Shown: positions 45,880-54,685 of the stretch, piece by piece | How positions within the stretch are numbered: the stretch's first letter is position 1 | Layout: each line of letters starts with the position of its first letter | NCBI GenBank assembly: GCA_017406005.1 | Contig: JAFQZI010000091.1 | Span: 1-64,000 of the forward strand | Length of the DNA: 64,000 nt | Origin: Oscillospiraceae bacterium | Lineage (GTDB): Bacteria; Bacillota; Clostridia; Oscillospirales; Oscillospiraceae | Direction: 5' to 3' | Program-made: the position numbers and the translations under genes | The notes under the pieces: generated by a model | Told to the model about the DNA's origin: nothing | Seen by the model: the letters and a program-made list of their open reading frames with translations, nothing else | Databases searched by the model: none

Positions 45880-46794
45880 ATGACTCTGCAAAAAAAGAAA
45901 AGCATCAGTTATGCGAAATACGGTTATCTCTTCAGCCTGCCGTTTGTCATTGCCTATCTGGTTTTCCACCTGTATCCGACGATCTATACAGCCATTCTCG
46001 GATTTACAGACTGCAAAGGTCTCGGCAATACCAACTGGCACTTCCTGAAGGACGATATCTGGAAGAATTTTCGCACGATCCTGAACAATGCGACCTTTAA
46101 GACCTCCCTGAAGAACACCGTGGCGCTGTGGATTATGAACTTCATTCCGCAGATCACGCTGGCACTTCTTTTGACCGCCTGGTTCACCAGCAAACGCAAT
46201 GTCATTAAAGGGCAGGGTTTCTTCAAGGTCGTGTTCTACATGCCAAACATTATCACAGCGGCGTCCGTGGCCATTCTGTTCAATGTATTGTTCGGCTATC
46301 CGAAAGGCCCCGTAAATGACATCCTCGTCTCGCTGGGACTGCGAAGTGAATCGTTTTTCTTCACCAACAGTGCGACCGCTTCCCGATGGATCATCGCCTT
46401 TATCCAGTTCTGGATGTGGTACGGTTATACGATGATCATCCTGATCTCCGGCGTGCTCGGCATCAATCCGGAAATCTATGAAGCAGCCGAGATTGACGGT
46501 GCAAACGACTGGCAGACCTTCTGGCAGATCACGATCCCGAATCTCCGCACAATTCTCACCTATACCCTGATCACCAGCATGATCGGCGGTCTGAACATGT
46601 ACGATATGTCCAAGATGTTCAACAACGGCAACCCGAACAACTCTACATTAACCACAAGCGTCTTTATTTACAACCAGGCGTTTGCGGGAAGCTACATGTA
46701 CAACCGTGCCGCTGCCGCCAGCATGATCATGTTTGTCATTATCGCGTTTTTCTCGATAATCGTCTTCTACATGATGCGTGACAGAAAGAGCTGA
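45880..46794 (+). CDS. CUT1 sugar ABC permease (MalF/UgpA type)
   Basis: 304 residues, six helices, with the EAA loop EIYEAAEIDGANDWQTFWQITIPNL. N-terminus KYGYLFSLPFVIAYLVFHLYP is typical of MalF/UgpA-like permeases. Partner of the next gene; the ATPase of this CUT1 system is not encoded here and is probably a shared MsmK-type protein elsewhere. Confidence 0.94.
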   Translation: MTLQKKKSISYAKYGYLFSLPFVIAYLVFHLYPTIYTAILGFTDCKGLGNTNWHFLKDDIWKNFRTILNNATFKTSLKNTVALWIMNFIPQITLALLLTAWFTSKRNVIKGQGFFKVVFYMPNIITAASVAILFNVLFGYPKGPVNDILVSLGLRSESFFFTNSATASRWIIAFIQFWMWYGYTMIILISGVLGINPEIYEAAEIDGANDWQTFWQITIPNLRTILTYTLITSMIGGLNMYDMSKMFNNGNPNNSTLTTSVFIYNQAFAGSYMYNRAAAASMIMFVIIAFFSIIVFYMMRDRKS

Positions 46795-46804
46795 GGTGAA
46801 ATCG

Positions 46805-47656
46805 ATGCAAAAACTTGAAAAAAGAAACGGAAACCCTGTTTACAAGACGATCATCTATATTGTCTGCATTATTCTGACCGTACTGAGCCTTTTCCCCTTT
46901 GTGGTCATGGTCATCAACTCCACAAGAAATACGCCTCAGATTCAGCAGCATGCAGTTTCTCTGATTCCTTCCCACTATCTGGCACAGAACTGGGCGGTGT
47001 TCAACGGTAAGACCTTCAATCCGGTTCGCGGCTTTTTCAACTCCCTGATCATTTCCTCGGGTTCCACGATCTGCACAATTTATTTCTCTACGCTGACTGC
47101 CTATGCGCTCGTTGCCTATGACTGGAGACTGCGCAACCCGTTCTTCACCTTTATCCTCTGCGTTATGATGATCCCGGCGCAGATCACCTCCATCGGCTTT
47201 TACCAGTTCATGTACAAGATCCACCTGACGAACAACTTCCTGGCGCTGATTCTTCCCGCCATTGCCGCGCCCCAGTGTGTGTTCTTCATGCGTCAGTTTA
47301 TGCTGGCCTCCCTTCCGCTGGAACTTCTCGACTCGGCACGAATCGACGGCTCAAGGGAATTCCACACCTTCAATACGATCTCCCTTCCGATCATGAAGCC
47401 GGCCATGGCGACCCAGGGTATCTTCAGCTTCGTCTTCAGCTGGAACCAGCTGTTCCTGCCGAGCATCCTGCTTACGAACAACGAACTGTATACGCTGCCT
47501 CTGATGGTCTCCCAGCTGAAAGGTGATATCTACAAGGTGGAATACGGTGCCGTCTACCTCGGGCTGACGCTTTCCGTACTGCCTCTGTTCGTGATCTATT
47601 TTGCACTCAGCAAATACATTATCGCCGGTGTTGCACTCGGCGGCGTAAAAGGATAA
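46805..47656 (+). CDS. CUT1 sugar ABC permease (MalG/LacG type)
   Basis: 283 residues from the ATG at 46805 (GAGG 8 bases upstream). Six helices; EAA loop LELLDSARIDGSREFHTFNTISLPIMKPA; QFMYKIHLTNNFLALILPAIA and terminal KYIIAGVALGGVKG are typical. Ten bases after the first permease. Confidence 0.94.
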   Translation: MQKLEKRNGNPVYKTIIYIVCIILTVLSLFPFVVMVINSTRNTPQIQQHAVSLIPSHYLAQNWAVFNGKTFNPVRGFFNSLIISSGSTICTIYFSTLTAYALVAYDWRLRNPFFTFILCVMMIPAQITSIGFYQFMYKIHLTNNFLALILPAIAAPQCVFFMRQFMLASLPLELLDSARIDGSREFHTFNTISLPIMKPAMATQGIFSFVFSWNQLFLPSILLTNNELYTLPLMVSQLKGDIYKVEYGAVYLGLTLSVLPLFVIYFALSKYIIAGVALGGVKG

Positions 47657-47695
47657 ATCCCATACACGCAAAACAAAACAATGATACCGTTCATC

Positions 47696-47725
47696 CGGAT
47701 GAGAGGAAGAAATGCCTCTCATCCG
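47696..47725 (+). other. Hairpin covering the upstream start of yesL
   Basis: Perfect 11-bp stem CGGATGAGAGG/CCTCTCATCCG with loop AAGAAATG. It buries a GAGAGG ribosome binding site and its ATG, leaving the next ATG (47742) as the accessible start. Confidence 0.65.
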
Positions 47726-47741
47726 TTATATAGAGGGAAAA

Positions 47742-48410
47742 ATGGAACAGAAAAACAAGCTGAAATCCTCTTTCGCACGTTTTATGTACGCCATGGCGGA
47801 TTTGCTGATTCTGAATCTCCTGTGGCTGCTGTGTTCTCTTCCGATCCTGACGATCGGGCCGGCGACCTGTGCGCTCTTCTCCGTCACGCTGAAGATCGCA
47901 AAAGACGAACCGGTGCAGACTGTCCGGGAGTTTTTCTCCGCCTTCAAAAGCAACTTCAAACACTCCTTTGTACTCGGCATCATAGGGCTGTTGGGTGCTG
48001 TGGTTGTGTATGCTGACGGCGTATACGCTTTCTCGATGGAAGGAAGCCTGAAAATCCTTTTCTGTATTGTCACCGGCATTATTTCGGCCATTCTGCTGAC
48101 CTATATCTGTTATGTCTTTGCACTTCAGGCAAAGTTTGAAAACAGCATAAAGGCACATATCAAAAATGCCTTTCTCCTGGCTTTCTGTGCACCCGGCAAA
48201 ACCGTGCTGATGTGGATCATTCTGTCTGTTCCCGTGCTCCTGTTTGTTATTCTGCCCCAATACGTTGTGGCATATATCGGATTTCTTTTTATCCTGTTCA
48301 GCATTTCTCTTCCCGTTTACTGCAACAGTGTTATTCTCAATAAAATATTTGATCGTTTTATCCCTGCCGGGCAGGGCGAACCCATAGAGAAGGAGAAAGA
48401 AGATGACTAG
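47742..48410 (+). CDS. YesL-family (DUF624) membrane protein
   Basis: 222 residues with about five helices. Opens FARFMYAMADLLILNLLWLLCSLPILTIGPATCALFSVTLKIAKDEP, the hallmark of YesL/DUF624 proteins, which accompany CUT1 sugar importers in Bacillota; their role is unknown. Start at 47742 chosen because AGAGGG precedes it and the length fits; an ATG at 47712 lies in a hairpin. Overlaps the GH3 gene by eight bases. Confidence 0.88.
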   Translation: MEQKNKLKSSFARFMYAMADLLILNLLWLLCSLPILTIGPATCALFSVTLKIAKDEPVQTVREFFSAFKSNFKHSFVLGIIGLLGAVVVYADGVYAFSMEGSLKILFCIVTGIISAILLTYICYVFALQAKFENSIKAHIKNAFLLAFCAPGKTVLMWIILSVPVLLFVILPQYVVAYIGFLFILFSISLPVYCNSVILNKIFDRFIPAGQGEPIEKEKEDD

Positions 48411-50496
48411 AGAAGAAGCGAGAAAAAAAGCGGAAGCACTTGTCTCACAGATGACTGTTGAGGAGAAAGCAAGCCAGCTTCGCTTTGATGCACCGGCGAT
48501 CGAGCGTCTCGGCGTGCCGGAATACAACTGGTGGAATGAAGCACTCCATGGGCTCGCGCGTGGAGGCACCGCCACAAGCTTTCCGCAGGCCATCGGTATG
48601 GCGGCAATGTTTGACGATGAGCTTCTGGAAAAGATTGCCGATGCGATTTCTACGGAAGCAAGGGCTAAATACAATGCCCTTTCGTCGGAAGGCGACAGGG
48701 ATATCTATCACGGCCTGACCATGTGGTCGCCAAACATCAACATCTTCCGCGATCCCCGCTGGGGACGCGGCCATGAGACTTACGGAGAAGATCCCTATCT
48801 GACTTCCCGTCTCGGGAAAGCTTTTGTACGCGGACTGCAGGGGAAAGGTGATTCCCTGAAAACCGCTGCCTGCGCCAAGCATTTTGCCGTTCACAGCGGC
48901 CCGGAAGCACTCCGCCACAGTTTCAACGCTGTCGCTTCCCCGAAGGATCTGGAAGAGACCTACCTCCCGGCATTCCAGGCTCTTGTTCAGGAAGCGGGCG
49001 TAGAAGCCGTTATGGGCGCCTATAACCGCACCAATGGTGAACCGTGCTGCGCCAGCAACTATCTGATGAACAAGCTCCGCAAAGAGTGGGGCTTTGAAGG
49101 GCACTTTGTGTCAGACTGCTGGGCAATCCGGGATTTTCATGAAAACCATAAAGTTACCTCAGCTCCCGTCGAATCCGTGACGAAAGCCCTGAAAGCGGGC
49201 TGTGATCTGAACTGCGGCTGCACCTACCAGCATATCATGCATGCCTATGAACTCGGAATGATCTCGGAAGAGGACATCTCCCGCTGTGCCGTCCGCCTGT
49301 TCACAACACGCTTCCTGCTCGGCATTCTCGGAGAGGACGGATCCGAATACGATTCGATCCCCTATACAGCCATAGAATGCAAAGAACATCTCTCTCTTGC
49401 CCATCGGGCTGCACTGCTGTCGTGTGTGCTGCTGAAAAACAACGAGCTGCTTCCGCTGAATCCGGAAAGCTGCGGAACCCTTGGTGTGATCGGCCCGAAC
49501 ACCAACAGCCGTGTCCCGCTGATCGGAAACTATCACGGAACATCCTCACGCTATATCACGGTCCTGGAGGGTATTCAGGATCTTGTCGGGGATCAGTGCG
49601 ATATCCTGTATTCCGAAGGCTGCGCACTGAGCAGCGACCGTGTAGAACCTCTTGCCAAGGCAAATGACCGGATTGCCGAAGCCCTTGCCGTGGCAAAAAA
49701 CAGCGATACCGTTCTGCTGGTGCTGGGGCTGGATGAAACGCTGGAAGGGGAAGAAGGCGACACCGGCAACAGTTATTTCTCCGGAGACAAGGATAACCTG
49801 CTTCTCCCGGAAACGCAGAGAATCCTGATGGAAAAGGTACTCGCTGTCGGGAAACCGACGGTTGTCATCCTGATGGCAGGCAGTTCCATCGATCTCACGG
49901 CTGCGCAGGAAAAGGCCGATGCCGTGCTTCTCACATGGTATCCGGGAGCTTGCGGCGGGAAAGCCGTTGCAGAGCTGCTTTTCGGGAAGCACTCCCCTTC
50001 CGGGAAGCTTCCGCTGACCTTCTACACCAACGAAGCACTCGCGGAGATGCCGGACTTCACCGACTACTCCATGCGCAACAGAACGTATCGGTACTACACC
50101 GGAAAAGCCCTCTATCCGTTCGGATACGGCCTCACTTACGGAGACTGCTCGGTTGAATCCCTGTCCGCAACAAAAACGGATGCAGCGGTAACGGTTGTGA
50201 ACACCGGCTGCAATGACACGGATGAGGTGCTCGAGCTCTATCTCCGCGATGAAAAATCCCCCGATGCGCCGCCTCATCCCGTCTTATGCGGATTCCGCCG
50301 CATTCATCTCCGCGCCGGCGAACGGGCTGTAATATCCGTGCCGATCGATCCCCGCGCCTTCACGATCGTGAATCAGGAAGGCTTCCGGATTCCCGGCAGC
50401 GGAACCTGGACGCTCTATGCGGGGTTCGGCGCTCCCGACAGCCGCACGGAAGAGCTGACCGGCAAAAAAAGCCAGTCCGTCATTCTGACAGACTGA
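48403..50496 (+). CDS. GH3 beta-xylosidase/beta-glucosidase
   Basis: 697 residues, conventional domain order, no signal peptide. The TIM barrel starts MTVEEKASQLRFDAPAIERLGVPEYNWWNEALHG, a motif typical of xylan 1,4-beta-xylosidases. It continues with SPNINIFRDPRWGRGHETYGEDPYL, AKHFAVHSGPEALRH and the nucleophile motif VSDCWAI. The alpha/beta sandwich (LLKNNELLPLNPES...) and a C-terminal FnIII-like domain (DTDEVLELYLRDEKSP) follow. Acting inside the cell, it would cleave xylo-oligosaccharides brought in by the upstream importer. Start codon has GGAG 8 bases upstream. Confidence 0.92.
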   Translation: MTREEARKKAEALVSQMTVEEKASQLRFDAPAIERLGVPEYNWWNEALHGLARGGTATSFPQAIGMAAMFDDELLEKIADAISTEARAKYNALSSEGDRDIYHGLTMWSPNINIFRDPRWGRGHETYGEDPYLTSRLGKAFVRGLQGKGDSLKTAACAKHFAVHSGPEALRHSFNAVASPKDLEETYLPAFQALVQEAGVEAVMGAYNRTNGEPCCASNYLMNKLRKEWGFEGHFVSDCWAIRDFHENHKVTSAPVESVTKALKAGCDLNCGCTYQHIMHAYELGMISEEDISRCAVRLFTTRFLLGILGEDGSEYDSIPYTAIECKEHLSLAHRAALLSCVLLKNNELLPLNPESCGTLGVIGPNTNSRVPLIGNYHGTSSRYITVLEGIQDLVGDQCDILYSEGCALSSDRVEPLAKANDRIAEALAVAKNSDTVLLVLGLDETLEGEEGDTGNSYFSGDKDNLLLPETQRILMEKVLAVGKPTVVILMAGSSIDLTAAQEKADAVLLTWYPGACGGKAVAELLFGKHSPSGKLPLTFYTNEALAEMPDFTDYSMRNRTYRYYTGKALYPFGYGLTYGDCSVESLSATKTDAAVTVVNTGCNDTDEVLELYLRDEKSPDAPPHPVLCGFRRIHLRAGERAVISVPIDPRAFTIVNQEGFRIPGSGTWTLYAGFGAPDSRTEELTGKKSQSVILTD

Positions 50497-50522
50497 CCCT
50501 GTACGAAAAAGAATTCAAATAA

Positions 50523-51035
50523 TTACGCTGTCAAAGCTTCCAGCATGGCAGCGTATTTTTTCTCTGCACCTGTCCGGCAGGAGAGGAAAAGGCCATCAAA
50601 GCCAAGCCCTTTCAGCTCTTCGCAGCCGGAAACCGGAACAGCCTCCGATGCTTTGCAGATCCCGTTCGCTGTCTCCTCAAATATTCCGGGATCATCAAGA
50701 AGAAACAGGCCGCTCACATTGCCCACAAGATCCGCATCCAAGGCACCTATCACGGCACTGTCCTGCCCGTCCTGCCCGAGAGCGATCCGGTAAACCCGGA
50801 GGTTAACAACAACACTGCCATCCCCGCTGCAGTCCTCTCCGTTCTGCTGCAGGACATCCTTCAGGGAAGAAAGCTGTTCCTCCGTGATATACGCCGGGGT
50901 AACAATAGCAACTTCGTAATCCGGTTTTACCGTTTTACTCTGCTGCAGGACAAGATAGACTCCCGCAGCTATGATCACAGCCGCTATGATCGCAGCAGTT
51001 TTATAATGATACCAGAAATTCTGAATTCTCTTCAT
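50523..51035 (-). CDS. Membrane-anchored protein with extracytoplasmic domain, hypothetical
   Basis: 170 residues from the ATG at 51033-51035 (AAAGG 7 bases upstream). N-terminal RIQNFWYHYKTAAIIAAVIIAAGVYLVL is a cytoplasmic basic segment plus one membrane helix of a kind common in short clostridial proteins (FWYYYK). The rest is soluble with no motif recognised. Convergent to the GH3 gene. Confidence 0.7.
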   Translation of the reverse strand: MKRIQNFWYHYKTAAIIAAVIIAAGVYLVLQQSKTVKPDYEVAIVTPAYITEEQLSSLKDVLQQNGEDCSGDGSVVVNLRVYRIALGQDGQDSAVIGALDADLVGNVSGLFLLDDPGIFEETANGICKASEAVPVSGCEELKGLGFDGLFLSCRTGAEKKYAAMLEALTA

Positions 51036-51152
51036 CCTCTTGCCTTTCCGTGATCCTTCGCCGTTTTTCTCTGTCGGGAATTTTAGCATAAACGGCGCCG
51101 GATTTCTACAGAAAGATGCGCAGAAGGGATATGCAACCGGTATAAACTGTGT

Positions 51153-51158
51153 TATAAT
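51153..51158 (+). promoter_or_regulatory. Possible -10 box for the M16-lgt operon
   Basis: A perfect TATAAT within GTTATAATACT, 44 bases before the TTG start of the first M16 gene. No convincing -35 is seen at 16-18 bases. Confidence 0.35.
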
Positions 51159-51201
51159 ACTTTAATTCAGAAACGTTTCTCAGAAGATTGGAGGGAAGAC
51201 A

Positions 51202-52527
51202 TTGAAACAGACACGAATGGAGATTCTGCCCGGTGTCAATCTCAACCATATTCAGACCGATAAATTTAAAATTGCCGTCTTGAGCATTTCCATGCTTGCG
51301 CAGCTGGAACGGGAAACTGCTTCGATGAATGCGCTGATTCCTTTCGTGCTCCGGCGCGGAACTGCACATTACGGGGATATGGAAAAAATCAGCAACCGTC
51401 TGGATGAGCTTTACTGTGCCACGATTGACCCGGTTGTAAGAAGGATCGGGGAAATTCAATGCACAGGCCTGCTCGCTTCCTATCCGGAAGACGCCTATCT
51501 CCCGGAGGGAGAAGCAGTGGCAGAGGATGCCGTCAAACTGCTTTGTGAGATGCTGATCAACCCAATGACACGCGGGGGGCTGCTCCTGCGCAGTTATGTG
51601 GAAAGCGAACGTCAGAAGCTGGCAGATGTCATCCGCAGCAGGGTGAACGAAAAAGGTCTCTACGCCATGACGCGCTGCATCGAAGAGATGTGCTGCTTTG
51701 AAGACTATTCTGTCGGCCGGTACGGAAGTGCGGAGGACTGCGAAGCAGTCAAATACAAAAAGCTGACGCAGCAATATCACAATCTGCTGGAAACCGCTCC
51801 GATCGAAATCTTTTACTGCGGCAGCCAGCCGGGCAAAACCGTTGCGGGCTGGCTCAGGGATGCGCTCTGCACCATGCCCCGGGGAGAAATCAACTACGAG
51901 ATCGGAACCGACGTCCGCATGAATTCTGTGGAAGAAGAGCCCCGTATCTATACCGAAACGCTCGATGTGACACAGGGCAAGCTTGTGATCGGTTTTCGTC
52001 TCGGAGAATGCATGGAGGACCCGGACAAGGCAGCGCTATCCGTGTTTAACACGATCTACGGAGCAGGTGTGACCTCCAAACTGTTTGTAAACGTGCGGGA
52101 ACGCCTGCAGCTCTGCTACTACGCGTCATCCACCGCAGATTCCCATAAAGGGCTGCTTTTCGCCACTGCCGGGATCGATTTTGACAGGTTTGAAGATGCG
52201 AAAAACGAAATGCTCCGCCAGCTCGATGAAATCCGGAACGGAAACATCACGGATGAAGAGATGGACTATGCCAAAAAAGGGATCTGTTCGGATCTTGCAT
52301 CGATGCAGGACAGCCAGGCTGCAATGGAGAGCTATACCATCGGCAACATTATTGACGGCTGGCTTGTTACACCGGAAGAATATTCCGAACTGGTAAAGGA
52401 TGTAACGAAAGAAGACGTCATTGCAATTGCAAACAGCACGGTGTGCGATCTGATCTACTTCCTCCGCGGTGATGAAGACAGCACTGCGGATCATTCTGCC
52501 GATATTGAAGAAGATGAGGATGCGTAA
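51202..52527 (+). CDS. M16-family protein without zinc motif (YmfF-like)
   Basis: 441 residues with the M16 fold but no HxxEH motif, so a non-catalytic half. Landmarks are FVLRRGTAHYGDMEKISNRLDELYCA, LPEGEAVAEDAVKLLCEMLINP, YGAGVTSKLFVNVRERLQLCYYASSTADSHKGLLFATAGID and ITDEEMDYAKKG. It pairs with the catalytic gene that follows, as YmfF/YmfH do in Bacillus, where the pair is linked to EF-P modification and peptide processing. TTG start with GGAGG. Confidence 0.88.
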   Translation: MKQTRMEILPGVNLNHIQTDKFKIAVLSISMLAQLERETASMNALIPFVLRRGTAHYGDMEKISNRLDELYCATIDPVVRRIGEIQCTGLLASYPEDAYLPEGEAVAEDAVKLLCEMLINPMTRGGLLLRSYVESERQKLADVIRSRVNEKGLYAMTRCIEEMCCFEDYSVGRYGSAEDCEAVKYKKLTQQYHNLLETAPIEIFYCGSQPGKTVAGWLRDALCTMPRGEINYEIGTDVRMNSVEEEPRIYTETLDVTQGKLVIGFRLGECMEDPDKAALSVFNTIYGAGVTSKLFVNVRERLQLCYYASSTADSHKGLLFATAGIDFDRFEDAKNEMLRQLDEIRNGNITDEEMDYAKKGICSDLASMQDSQAAMESYTIGNIIDGWLVTPEEYSELVKDVTKEDVIAIANSTVCDLIYFLRGDEDSTADHSADIEEDEDA

Positions 52528-53831
52528 TGCAGATTAACAAAAAAGAATATAAAAACGTCGGCGAGACCCTGTTTTACGGGGAGCTTGAAAACGGCCTGAA
52601 AATCTTTGTCATCCCCAAAAAAGGGTTCAATTCCCGGTATGCCGTGTTCGGCACCCACTACGGCGGGGCCATGCGCCGGTTTGAAATCAACGGTGAAACC
52701 GTTGATACCCCGGCAGGGGTGGCTCATTTTCTGGAACATAAGATGTTTGATATGCCGGACGGGAGCAACGCCCTTACAACACTCTCCGAAAACGGAGCCG
52801 ATCCCAATGCTTTCACCAGCACGGACCTTACCTGCTACCATTTCAGCTGTACAGACCGGTTTGAAGAAAACCTGCGTCTTCTGCTGCAGTTTGTCTCAAC
52901 ACCGTATTATACGCCCGAGACGGTTCAGAAAGAGCAGGGAATCATTGCGCAGGAGATCCAGATGGGTGATGATTCTCCCGGAAGGCAGGTTTACTATGAC
53001 CTGCTTTCAGCACTGTACGAACACCACCCCATCAGGGATGCGGTGGTCGGAACCGTTGAGAGCATAGCTGAAATCACCGATCAGACGCTCTATGACTGCC
53101 ACAGCGTTTTCTATGCACCGAGCAACATGGTGCTTTGTGTGGAAGGGGATGTCGAACCGGAACGGATCTTTGAAATTGCGAAAGAAGAGCTGCCCGCAGA
53201 GCGGAAGAGCGTGCCTCATGCCGACTTCGGAGCAGCTGAGAGTGCACTCCCCTTTGCCTCACGCAATGAGCGCCGGATGCCCGTCGGTCTGCCGGAATTT
53301 CTGATCGGCTCAAAGCTCGGGAAAGGAGCAATACCTTCCCCTGACGGAGATACCCTTTCCATGGTGCGTGAAAGGCTCGTCGCCGGGCTCTCCCTGAGGC
53401 TTCTGGCAGGGTCTTCCTCTCCCTTCTACACACGGCTTTATGCTGACGGAACGCTGACCCGCGATTTTGATTTTGAAGCAGACTATACGGCAGACACCGC
53501 CACCATGATCATCGGCGGTCAGAGCCCCGACCCGGAAAAAGTACTGCGGGAGCTGCTGGCAGAAGCAGACACCATACGGGAAAAAGGATTCGGCAAGGCA
53601 TTTTTTTCCCGCACAAGGAAATCCATGATCGGCGGCAGACTGAGGGGTCTCGAGGATTTTGACGGTTTCTGCGTTTCGCTCCTGGCGGATGCCTTCGACG
53701 GCTTCTGCACCCTGGATGCGATAGAGCTTCTGCCGGACCTGCGGCGTGAAGAATGCGAGCGGTGGATTGCAGACAACTTCACACCCGAAAAGCTCGCCAT
53801 GGCGGTTATCCGCCCGCTCAAAGATTCATGA
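52527..53831 (+). CDS. M16-family zinc protease (YmfH-like)
   Basis: 434 residues. Inverted zinc motif HFLEH (67-71) with a downstream Glu in KEQGIIAQEI (136-143) as third ligand. NGADPNAFTSTDLTCYHFSCTDRFEENL is typical of YmfH-like members. The ATG overlaps the stop of the first subunit (TAATG), so the two are made in equal amounts and probably form a heterodimer. No signal peptide. Confidence 0.9.
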   Translation: MQINKKEYKNVGETLFYGELENGLKIFVIPKKGFNSRYAVFGTHYGGAMRRFEINGETVDTPAGVAHFLEHKMFDMPDGSNALTTLSENGADPNAFTSTDLTCYHFSCTDRFEENLRLLLQFVSTPYYTPETVQKEQGIIAQEIQMGDDSPGRQVYYDLLSALYEHHPIRDAVVGTVESIAEITDQTLYDCHSVFYAPSNMVLCVEGDVEPERIFEIAKEELPAERKSVPHADFGAAESALPFASRNERRMPVGLPEFLIGSKLGKGAIPSPDGDTLSMVRERLVAGLSLRLLAGSSSPFYTRLYADGTLTRDFDFEADYTADTATMIIGGQSPDPEKVLRELLAEADTIREKGFGKAFFSRTRKSMIGGRLRGLEDFDGFCVSLLADAFDGFCTLDAIELLPDLRREECERWIADNFTPEKLAMAVIRPLKDS

Positions 53832-54685
53832 CGCTCGATCCTGTTCTGGAGACAATTCAGCGGGACAGCGCCATCACCTTTCCCATGCTCGGAAATCTGA
53901 CGCTCAATCCGCCCGCTTTTTTCACGCTGTTCGGCAAAACGATTTATTGCTACGGTGTGATTATTGCTCTCGCCTTTCTTGCCGGGATGACATGGAGCAT
54001 CCATCGGGCAAAATACTTCGATCTTCGGGAAGACGACCTCTATGATGTCTTCCTCTGGATCCTGCCGGCTGCGATCCTGGGTGCACGTGCCTACTATGTG
54101 CTCTTTCGCCTGGATTATTACCGCGACAATCCCGGGGAGATCTTCGCCGTCTGGGAAGGCGGGCTGGCAATCTACGGCGGAGTTCTCGTCAGCATAGCAG
54201 CAGTGCTTCTGGTCTGCAGGCGCAAAAAGATCCCGCCTCTCCGGATGCTGGATATGCTTGCTCCGGCCTGCATGCTCGGGCAGGCCATCGGGCGGTGGGG
54301 CAACTTCTTCAACCGCGAAGCTTTCGGAAGGGAGACCAACGTCTTCTGCAGAATGGGTCTGCTCGCAGCGGACGGAACACTGGTCACCGTGCACCCGACC
54401 TTCCTGTATGAGAGCCTCTGGAATTTTGCGGGATTTCTCTTCCTTGCGGGAATGATCCGCCGCGGCAAACGGCAGTACGACGGACAATGCCTGTGGATCT
54501 ACTTCCTGTGGTACGGAATCGGGCGGTTCTGGATCGAAGGCCTGCGGACAGACAGCCTGATGATCGGCACGACCGGAATCCGGGTTTCCCAGGTCCTCTC
54601 CCTCGCCCTTGCTGTTTTTGCGGCAGGGATGCTGCTTGTCACACCTCTAAAAAGAAAAACCAGGGGAGATCACAGCCTTGAATGA
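53828..54685 (+). CDS. lgt: Prolipoprotein diacylglyceryl transferase
   Basis: Transfers diacylglycerol from phosphatidylglycerol to the lipobox Cys of prolipoproteins. 285 residues from the ATG overlapping the M16 stop (ATGA); about seven helices. Signature regions are VWEGGLAIYGGVL and GRWGNFFNREAFGRETN (the Lgt signature), with HPTFLYESLWN and WYGIGRFWIEGLRTDSL. Fits the LSAC lipoprotein encoded at 25922-26932. Confidence 0.95.
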   Translation: MTLDPVLETIQRDSAITFPMLGNLTLNPPAFFTLFGKTIYCYGVIIALAFLAGMTWSIHRAKYFDLREDDLYDVFLWILPAAILGARAYYVLFRLDYYRDNPGEIFAVWEGGLAIYGGVLVSIAAVLLVCRRKKIPPLRMLDMLAPACMLGQAIGRWGNFFNREAFGRETNVFCRMGLLAADGTLVTVHPTFLYESLWNFAGFLFLAGMIRRGKRQYDGQCLWIYFLWYGIGRFWIEGLRTDSLMIGTTGIRVSQVLSLALAVFAAGMLLVTPLKRKTRGDHSLE

